A stretch of 5,763 nucleotides of DNA from an uncultured Rhodospirillales bacterium. GTDB taxonomy: Bacteria; Pseudomonadota; Alphaproteobacteria; Rhodospirillales; 2-02-FULL-58-16. Positions 1-4,722 of the stretch are shown here, in pieces. The notes beneath the pieces were generated by a model that was not told where the DNA came from, did no database searches, and worked only from the letters and a program-made list of their open reading frames with translations. Each line of letters starts with the position of its first letter. Within the stretch, counting starts at the first letter, position 1. Made by a program: the position numbers and the translations under genes. The stretch spans positions 1 to 5,763 of the forward strand of contig CAJXGZ010000153.1 of assembly GCA_913053795.1 (NCBI GenBank), read 5' to 3'.

Positions 1-1
1 G

Positions 2-1387
2 GCCATGCTCAAGTTGGCCGGGGACACCCCCAACAGTTTTTTGCTGGAATCCGTGGAAGGCGGCGCGACCCGGGGCCGTTACTCGTTTATCGGCCTCAGG
101 CCGGACCTTATTTGGCGTTATTTCGGCGATCGCGCCGAGATAAACCGGCGGGCTTTGCATGAGGATGACGCCTTCACGCCTTGCGAAGAGGGCGCCATTG
201 CCTCTCTTCGCGCCTTGATCGCCGAGACCCGCATTGAAATTCCCGAAAATCTCCCCCCCATGGCCGCAGGTTTGGTGGGCTATATGGCTTACGACACGGT
301 GCGCCTCGTGGAAAACCTGCCCGACGCCAACCCCGACGTCATGGGAACCCCGGACGGCGTCTTTTTGCGACCGACAGTGATCGCTGTCTTCGACAACATC
401 GCGGACTCGGTCACCATTATTACGCCTATCTGGCCAAGCGACGGAATCACCGCCCAGGACGCCTACAAGGAAGCGCAAGACAGACTGGCCCAAGTGGTCG
501 CCGGATTGGAGGGCAGCCATCCTCATCGCAGCGAAGATCAAGGCGGCGGGATGACGGACGTCACTTCCAACATGAGTCGCGAGGACTTCCATGAAATGGT
601 GGTCAAGGCCAAGGACTATATCCTGGCCGGCGACATTTTGCAGGTAGTGATTTCGCAACGCTTTCGGGTTCCGTTCAAGCTTCCTGCATTTTCACTTTAT
701 CGTGCATTAAGAAGACTTAATCCATCACCGTTTCTATTTTACTTTAACTTTGGCGCATTCTCCGTGGTGGGCTCCAGTCCGGAAATTCTGGTGCGCGTCC
801 GCGATGGAAAAGTGACCGTCCGTCCCATCGCCGGAACTCGTCCCCGCGGCGCCGGCGCCAAGGAGGACCAGAAGCTTGCGGAAGAATTATTGGCCGATCC
901 CAAGGAGTTATCTGAACACCTTATGCTTCTCGATCTGGGGCGCAACGATGTCGGCCGGGTGGCCACAGTGGGCTCGGTGGAGGTCACCGAAAAAATGACC
1001 GTCGAGCGCTACTCCCACGTCATGCATATCGTCTCCAACGTAGAGGGCGACCTGGATTCGAATTTTGATTCCGTCGACGCCCTGCTCGCCGGCTTTCCAG
1101 CGGGAACGGTTTCCGGCGCGCCCAAGGTGCGGGCCATGGAAATCATCGACGAGCTGGAGCCCGAACGACGCGGCGTCTACGCCGGCTGCATCGGCTACTT
1201 CGGCGCCAACGGCGAAATGGACACCTGCATCGCCTTGCGCACCGCTGTTGTCAAGGACGGCGCCATGTATGTTCAGGCTGGCGGCGGCATCGTCGCCGAA
1301 AGCGATCCCGAGTCTGAATACCAGGAAAGCCGCAACAAGGCCCGCGCACTCATCCTGGCCGCTGAAGAAGCTGCAAAATTCCCATAA
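2..1387 (+). CDS. trpE: Anthranilate synthase component I (TrpE), 5'-truncated by window edge
   Basis: TrpE converts chorismate to anthranilate in the cytoplasm, using ammonia from the TrpG glutaminase; it is the first committed step of tryptophan synthesis. About 460 residues are visible, against roughly 490-510 for the family. The ATG at base 5 is not the true start: the reading frame is open to the window edge, and the residues after it (KLAGD, then SFLLES at 11-16) are normally internal. LLES and NPSPF (239-243) are the tryptophan feedback-site motifs. The chorismate-binding domain shows PIAGTRPRG (274-282), EHLMLLDLGRND (304-315), YSHVMHIVS (336-344), GFPAGTVSGAPK (363-374), CIALRT (408-413) and GGGIVAESDPESEYQES (426-442), with the Mg2+-binding glutamates present. 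The gene ends with TAA and is followed by a convergent gene, so trpG is not directly downstream. One internal segment (680-757) has aberrant AT-rich codon use. Identification is very secure. Confidence 0.97.
   Translation, partial: AMLKLAGDTPNSFLLESVEGGATRGRYSFIGLRPDLIWRYFGDRAEINRRALHEDDAFTPCEEGAIASLRALIAETRIEIPENLPPMAAGLVGYMAYDTVRLVENLPDANPDVMGTPDGVFLRPTVIAVFDNIADSVTIITPIWPSDGITAQDAYKEAQDRLAQVVAGLEGSHPHRSEDQGGGMTDVTSNMSREDFHEMVVKAKDYILAGDILQVVISQRFRVPFKLPAFSLYRALRRLNPSPFLFYFNFGAFSVVGSSPEILVRVRDGKVTVRPIAGTRPRGAGAKEDQKLAEELLADPKELSEHLMLLDLGRNDVGRVATVGSVEVTEKMTVERYSHVMHIVSNVEGDLDSNFDSVDALLAGFPAGTVSGAPKVRAMEIIDELEPERRGVYAGCIGYFGANGEMDTCIALRTAVVKDGAMYVQAGGGIVAESDPESEYQESRNKARALILAAEEAAKFP
680..757 (+). 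other. AT-rich, rare-codon island inside trpE
   Basis: Twenty-six consecutive trpE codons, coding for residues 226-251 in window numbering (LPAFSLYRAL through NFGA), use mostly A- or T-ending codons. They include TTA, CTA, AGA twice and CTT three times. By direct count only 4 of 26 third positions are G or C, against 18 of 26 in the next 26 codons. The encoded protein is still normal TrpE and includes the NPSPF tryptophan-binding motif, so this is a codon-level anomaly, not a break in the gene. Confidence 0.8.
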
Positions 1388-1400
1388 TCTCTTGGTTTAA

Positions 1401-1416
1401 TATCTACTAGTAGATA
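1401..1416. repeat. Perfect 16-bp palindrome between convergent genes
   Basis: TATCTACTAGTAGATA is its own reverse complement. It starts 14 bases after the trpE stop and ends 7 bases before the stop of the convergent hydrolase gene. As RNA it could fold with a 6-bp stem and a CTAG loop on either strand. The stem is AT-rich and neither side is followed by a run of T, so it is a poor textbook terminator. It may be a weak bidirectional terminator, a protein-binding site, or chance. Confidence 0.55.
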
Positions 1417-1423
1417 ATGTCAT

Positions 1424-2170
1424 CTAGAGGAGGCGGTCTTGGATGTCCGCAATGATGGAGCGGTAAAGAGGCAAGTGTAAAAAAGGACGTTTCTTGGATT
1501 TGCTGGGCAAGCCCAAGCTCCATCCAACCAGTTCCAAATGGTCGGCTTTGGCTGTTCCTTGAAACTCGCCCCATTTCGCAGATGAAACCGGAACCATGCC
1601 ATCGGTCTCGTCACCTTCAATAAAACCGGCATGGGGTGCGAAAAACCTCAATATTCTTGGCAATTCCGATGTAGCCCGCCGCCCTGCGTAGGAGGCGTAA
1701 TAAACATCCTCACGATCAAGCATTGTTTCGTTGCGAACGAGGCATGCCGTTGGCGTAAGTTCAGTCAACGGACGAGAATAGCGCCGCCGAAAAAAATTAG
1801 GGATAGACCCGTCCGCTGAAAGCATCCAATCGGCAAGAGGAGCGCCGCGATGCGGCGTTCCGAGCGTAATCACGGCTCGAACGCGATGATCAGGATCAAG
1901 GTGGGAAGCCGCATAGCGGCTGTCCAAGCCGCCCATGCTGTGCCCGACCAGGACGAAACTCCCGGCGGCGTTTTGAATTTGCGCGGTCAAGGCTTCCGCC
2001 CTCTCCTCCACGGTTCCGGCAGGGGGCAAGCTTGGAATAAGATAAGGGGCGCCTAAACGACGAAGTACCACCTCCAATCCTCGAAAATAGTGAACCGCGC
2101 TTAAGGGAAAAGATAATCTATTAAATCCCAAAAACCCATGAACAAACACGAAAGTAAGCAAACTTGGCAC
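1424..2170 (-). CDS. Lipase-like alpha/beta hydrolase
   Basis: This is a 248-residue serine hydrolase of the lipase/esterase type. An N-terminal beta strand leads into the oxyanion motif VHGFLG (residues 10-15). The nucleophile elbow GHSMGG (76-81) contains Ser78. The likely acid is Asp190 in TDGMVP and the likely base is His211 in ADHLEL, so the triad is intact. TLGTPHRGAPLADW (102-115) is typical of triacylglycerol-lipase and PGAP1-like relatives. No signal peptide is seen, since the protein begins directly with the first core strand, so it probably acts in the cytoplasm. I chose the GTG at 2170 because AAGGAG (2183-2178) stands 7 bases ahead of it; the TTG at 2176 would leave only 1 base. 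It is the last gene of a probable three-gene minus-strand operon, 33 bases after the copper chaperone. The substrate cannot be told from sequence. Confidence 0.85.
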   Translation of the reverse strand: MPSLLTFVFVHGFLGFNRLSFPLSAVHYFRGLEVVLRRLGAPYLIPSLPPAGTVEERAEALTAQIQNAAGSFVLVGHSMGGLDSRYAASHLDPDHRVRAVITLGTPHRGAPLADWMLSADGSIPNFFRRRYSRPLTELTPTACLVRNETMLDREDVYYASYAGRRATSELPRILRFFAPHAGFIEGDETDGMVPVSSAKWGEFQGTAKADHLELVGWSLGLPSKSKKRPFLHLPLYRSIIADIQDRLL

Positions 2171-2203
2171 GAGCAAGCTCCTTGCCCTGGTCAGCTAAGC
2201 CGC

Positions 2204-2407
2204 CTAGGCCGCTCCGCCAAATTCGAAACCGGCGTCCTCCACCGCCTTGGCGATGGATCCGGCGTCATCAAGCCCCTCGACGGTAATTTGCTTGGCGTCA
2301 AGGTCAACGCTCACCGTTGCGTCCGGGGCCACCGCCTTTATGGCGTTGGTCACTGAATTGGCGCAGCCTCCGCAAGTCATTCCTGAAACAAGATACGTTG
2401 CAGCCAT
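2204..2407 (-). CDS. copZ: CopZ-like copper chaperone (heavy-metal-associated domain)
   Basis: This is a 67-residue single HMA domain with a beta-alpha-beta-beta-alpha-beta fold, the usual CopZ length. The metal site is GMTCGGC: Met10, Cys12 and Cys15 form the MTCxxC motif that binds Cu(I) with two thiolates. Phe61 stands where many bacterial CopZ proteins have a loop aromatic residue. The start is set by GGAGG (2417-2413) 5 bases ahead of the ATG at 2407; an in-frame ATG at 2428 lacks such a site and would give an atypical N-terminal extension. It sits 26 bases after the YibQ-family gene and 33 bases before the hydrolase gene, all on the minus strand, so co-transcription is likely. CopZ proteins pass Cu(I) to CopA or to a copper sensor, and copA-cueR lies about 2 kb away on the same strand. 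Other soft metals cannot be excluded from sequence alone. Confidence 0.9.
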   Translation of the reverse strand: MAATYLVSGMTCGGCANSVTNAIKAVAPDATVSVDLDAKQITVEGLDDAGSIAKAVEDAGFEFGGAA

Positions 2408-2433
2408 TACATCCTCCATGAAAAACATTGGGG
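2408..2433 (-). promoter_or_regulatory. Short intercistronic gap with strong ribosome-binding site for copZ
   Basis: This 26-base gap between the deacetylase stop and the copZ start holds GGAGG at 2417-2413 on the minus strand, correctly spaced from the ATG at 2407. There is no room for a promoter with full spacing inside it, so copZ is most simply read from the upstream transcript, unless a promoter lies within the end of the deacetylase gene. Confidence 0.6.
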
Positions 2434-3618
2434 TTAAGAATTATCCGGGTCATTGATAACCGAACTTAATGGCGTCAGCACAAAACCCAACGCCTCGATT
2501 TCCTTTATCCACCTGGGTAGTATTTTGATGGTGGCGTCGCGGGGGTGGCCGATGGCGATGGCGTAGCCGTTGGCGCGGGCCAGCCGCTCCACCTCGGCGA
2601 GGCGGGCGTAAACCGCCGCTTCGTCATTAACATTATCGAGAAAAATGTTTCGAACGGCATAGGGAACGCCCAGGCGTTTCGCCAACTTCCCGCCTACCGA
2701 GCCGCCGGTGGTGCGGGAATCGAGAAACAACACGCCGCGCCGTTTAAGCTCCTGCAAGACCACCGTCATGGCGGGTTCATTGGTCGTGAACTTGCTGCCC
2801 ATGTGGTTGTTGACGCCAACATACGAATCGAAACGAGACAGTCCCCATCTTAAGCGGCGCAACAATTCTTTTTCGTCATGCTCGGTCAACAACACGTTGG
2901 GACCCGGATCAACGTCATTGCTTCCAGGCTCCATGGCCACATGCAAGAGCAACTCGTGGCCGGCGTCGCGGGCCGCCTTGGTCTGCGCCTTCAGGTTATC
3001 GGCGTAGGTCAAGAAGGAAAGGGTCAGGGGCGCCTTTAGGCCGATAATCATCGCCGAACGTTTTTGATCCACCCCCATGTCGTCTATGACAAGGGCGATT
3101 CTGGGACGGTCCCCGATTTGAGGCGCCGCAACGGCGAAACGCCGCCAAGCAGGCGGAAGTACAGGCTTCGCTTCGGGCTCTGGAGCGGCTATTGGAGCAG
3201 GTTCAATGGGCTCCAGGGGGGCCGTTTCGATGGGCGCGGGCTTGGGCGGCGGCGGCATGGGCAGCCGCACCACCGGCGGCTCATAAATATCCTGGGGCAA
3301 CGCTTCCTCGTATGCGCGCCGCGGCGCTTTTGAATGTTCGTCAATGGAGTCGGGAAACAGAGGCGAATCGGGCGCTGAAATCATGGCTGGGGGCGGCGAT
3401 TGGGTGAGGTGCCAAGGTTGCGCCGCTTGCAGGTCCTTCTCCGATGGCGTTGGAGCCTTCGTGGTTTTGAAAAAACCTCCAACATAATAGCCGCCGAAAA
3501 TGCCGACCAGCGTCACCAGCACATAGAGCGCTTGGCGGCGGGGGTTAGGCTTAAAATAACGCTTTTCTAGCGTTATTTCTTTTTTCGATTGCTTCTTGGA
3601 AGCGCCGCTCACCGTCAC
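2434..3618 (-). CDS. YibQ-family divergent polysaccharide deacetylase, membrane-anchored
   Basis: About 394 residues. The N-terminus is basic and cytoplasmic, followed by one membrane segment at roughly residues 30-48, then a proline-rich linker (about 74-157) and a C-terminal catalytic-fold domain (about 170-390). The domain matches the divergent polysaccharide deacetylase family (YibQ, PF04748): RIALVIDDMG (173-182), LLLHVAMEP (223-231), GVNNHMGSKFT (268-278), FLDSRTT (298-304) and AIAIGHPR (353-360). Asp179/Asp180, His226 and His272 are candidate metal ligands by analogy with NodB-like enzymes. The domain should face the periplasm. Its substrate is not established; a cell-wall role is usually inferred. 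In many proteobacteria it neighbours envC or ctpA-type genes, which are absent here. The frame closes five codons upstream with TAA. GTG at 3618 has GGGAG only 3 bases ahead, and GTG at 3612 has it 9 bases ahead, so the start may be two codons later. It is first in a probable operon with copZ and the hydrolase. Confidence 0.9.
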   Translation of the reverse strand: MTVSGASKKQSKKEITLEKRYFKPNPRRQALYVLVTLVGIFGGYYVGGFFKTTKAPTPSEKDLQAAQPWHLTQSPPPAMISAPDSPLFPDSIDEHSKAPRRAYEEALPQDIYEPPVVRLPMPPPPKPAPIETAPLEPIEPAPIAAPEPEAKPVLPPAWRRFAVAAPQIGDRPRIALVIDDMGVDQKRSAMIIGLKAPLTLSFLTYADNLKAQTKAARDAGHELLLHVAMEPGSNDVDPGPNVLLTEHDEKELLRRLRWGLSRFDSYVGVNNHMGSKFTTNEPAMTVVLQELKRRGVLFLDSRTTGGSVGGKLAKRLGVPYAVRNIFLDNVNDEAAVYARLAEVERLARANGYAIAIGHPRDATIKILPRWIKEIEALGFVLTPLSSVINDPDNS

Positions 3619-3658
3619 TCTCTCCCAAATTTATCATCGATGCTGGTTTGGGTTCGCC

Positions 3659-3687
3659 TTGACTTGAAACGTCCTTGCCTCAATAAT
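3659..3687 (+). promoter_or_regulatory. Predicted sigma70-type promoter for the TPR gene
   Basis: The -35 box TTGACT (3659-3664, 5 of 6 matches to consensus) and the -10 box AATAAT (3682-3687, 5 of 6) are separated by the ideal 17 bases. Transcription would start near 3694, about 110 bases before the TPR reading frame, leaving a leader that contains the hairpin at 3707-3724. The prediction comes from sequence pattern only. Confidence 0.6.
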
Positions 3688-3706
3688 TTTCTTCTCAAGA
3701 ACGCGT

Positions 3707-3724
3707 CAGCCGGTTCACCGGCTG
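3707..3724 (+). other. Short GC-rich hairpin in predicted leader
   Basis: CAGCCGG-TTCA-CCGGCTG forms a perfect 7-bp stem with a 4-base loop, followed on the plus strand by TTTACC. It would start about 13 bases after the predicted transcription start of the TPR gene. The downstream T run is only three bases, so it is not a convincing intrinsic terminator. It may stabilise or attenuate the leader RNA, or be an operator-like inverted repeat near the promoter. Confidence 0.55.
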
Positions 3725-3805
3725 TTTACCATGTTCTGAGCAGATTTACGCTCCTTATTTGATCACTAATTCAAGATTAATAGGAATTGGAACGTTAAGT
3801 TTCTC

Positions 3806-4302
3806 TTGAAGCTCCTGCCCATTATTGGATTACCCTTGTTCCTTGGCGTCGTTGCCCCACCCAACGCTGAAAACCCATTTGTTGAGATTGAAGTGGCGGA
3901 AAGCGCCGCCGATGTGGCGAAGAAGCGGCTTTCAGACCTTTTCCGCAAAATCATGCGCAATCCGGCCAGCGACGAATTGAATCTCGCGTACGCTCAACTT
4001 GCCGGGGAATCGGGGTTCGCCAATAAGGCGATCGCCGCCTACCAGCGAATTCTCGCCGGCGATCCGAAAAACATCACGGCGAAGAACGAGTTAGACCGCC
4101 TAACCCGCCTTCTTGAGGCAAAGAGGAAAGAACCCAAGGAGCAAACGCGTTTCACGGTCCGTCCTCGGTGGCGAAAATGGTCAAAACCGTCACCGTTGGG
4201 GCGTCAACGGGCGTCACCGATCTTATCGGTCACCATGATGTTCATGAGATCAGCATCGAGCAAGATATCCTTAATAAAGAAGGTTGCAATCCTAATATCT
4301 GA
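3806..4302 (+). pseudogene. Secreted TPR-repeat protein gene, probably frameshifted or truncated
   Basis: In the frame beginning at TTG 3806 the protein has a signal-peptide-like N-terminus (LLPIIGLPLFLGVV, cleavage likely after Asn20-Ala21), then a helical region with one clear TPR motif at about 55-90 (LNLAYAQLAGESG, AIAAYQRILAGDP). A charged helix follows to about residue 112. After TRFTV (114-118) the frame becomes basic and low in protein character, and its stop at 4429 would lie 100 bases inside convergent cueR. The frame ending at TGA 4302 is instead protein-like over about 4150-4299 (VKTVTVGASTGVTDLIGHHD, then VHEISIEQDILNKEG) and stops before cueR. I infer a -1 type frameshift or a deletion junction near 4140-4175. 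The start is also poor: it is a TTG with no well-placed ribosome-binding site, and there is no ATG or GTG upstream in frame. Related secreted TPR proteins are usually much longer. A sequencing error or a separate 41-residue ORF at 4177-4302 are alternatives. Confidence 0.6.
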
Positions 4303-4329
4303 ACCTGCTAAAGGCCAGGATCACTTCAT

Positions 4330-4722
4330 CTATTTCGCCTTGGCCAGATCTTCGAGGATGGGGCAGTCGGGCATCTGGTCGCCGTGGCAGCGCTCAGTAA
4401 GGTGGACCAGGGTTTGGCGGATGGATTGAAGCTCGGCGACGCGCCGCTCCACCTCCTTGATGTGGCGCTGCGCCAGAGCCTTGACGTCGGCGCTGGCCCG
4501 CCCGCGATCGTTCCAGAGAGCCAGCAGATTGCCCACGTCCTTCACCGAGAAGCCCAAACGGCGGGAGCGCTGGATAAAGCGCAAGGTCTCGACGTCCGTT
4601 TCGCCGTAATGGCGGTAGCCGTTCTCGGCCCGCATCGCCGGAGGAATCAGGCCGATGTCCTCGTAATAGCGGATGGTCTTGGCGGGAACGCCGGATTCCT
4701 TGGCCGCGGCTCCGATATTCAT
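4330..4722 (-). CDS. cueR: Cu(I)-responsive MerR-family regulator CueR
   Basis: This is a 130-residue MerR-family activator. The N-terminal winged-helix DNA-binding domain (about 1-70) has IGAAAKESGVPAKTIRYYED (3-22) and NGYRHY (34-39). A dimerisation helix at about 78-110 is followed by the metal-binding loop CHGDQMPDC, with Cys112 and Cys120 separated by seven residues. Ser77 (ASADV) is also present. These three positions match E. coli CueR numbering and mark sensors of monovalent Cu(I), Ag(I) or Au(I), as opposed to divalent metals. CueR distorts promoters with a long 19-bp spacer to activate copper export genes. The ATG at 4722 is fixed by GGAGG (4733-4729) 6 bases upstream; a longer in-frame extension to 4878 merely overlaps copA and is rejected. 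The start overlaps the copA stop as ATGA, so translation is probably coupled and cueR is probably self-regulated with copA. Confidence 0.95.
   Translation of the reverse strand: MNIGAAAKESGVPAKTIRYYEDIGLIPPAMRAENGYRHYGETDVETLRFIQRSRRLGFSVKDVGNLLALWNDRGRASADVKALAQRHIKEVERRVAELQSIRQTLVHLTERCHGDQMPDCPILEDLAKAK

Larger units (their letters stand above)
3619..3805. other. Divergent intergenic region
   Basis: This region separates the minus-strand deacetylase operon from the plus-strand TPR gene. It is more AT-rich than its surroundings and holds a rightward sigma70-like promoter (3659-3687), a short strong hairpin (3707-3724), and a minimal ATG-TTC-TGA reading frame at 3731-3739. I could not find an equally good leftward promoter for the deacetylase operon. 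The best minus-strand hexamers have weak matches or poor spacing. Confidence 0.7.

Noticed and set aside
5..7. ATG at base 5 as the trpE start
   Set aside because: The frame is open to the window edge and the residues that follow are internal in TrpE proteins, so the true start is upstream of the window.
739..1400. Open frames overlapping trpE on both strands (739-987 minus, 1065-1400 plus)
   Set aside because: They are serine-, arginine- and proline-rich shadow frames of a GC-rich gene with no family resemblance.
2171..2176. TTG at 2176 as the hydrolase start
   Set aside because: It is one base from AAGGAG, too close for initiation; the GTG at 2170 has 7-base spacing.
2408..2428. ATG at 2428 as the copZ start
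   Set aside because: The ATG at 2407 has GGAGG 5 bases upstream and gives the standard HMA domain length; the extra seven residues are not family-like.
3707..3724. Hairpin as an intrinsic terminator
   Set aside because: Only three Ts follow on the plus strand and none on the minus strand, and no gene ends just before it.
3619..3805. CueR operator controlling the deacetylase-copZ operon
   Set aside because: I saw no dyad with the CCTTCC-type half-sites and 19-bp spacing expected for CueR in this region.
4303..4329. Terminator between the TPR gene and cueR
   Set aside because: Only a 4-bp imperfect stem is possible and there is no T tract on either side.
4303..4429. Extension of the TPR gene to a stop at 4429
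   Set aside because: It would overlap the well-supported convergent cueR by 100 bases and its residues are basic and tryptophan/arginine-rich, as expected for antisense reading of a real gene.
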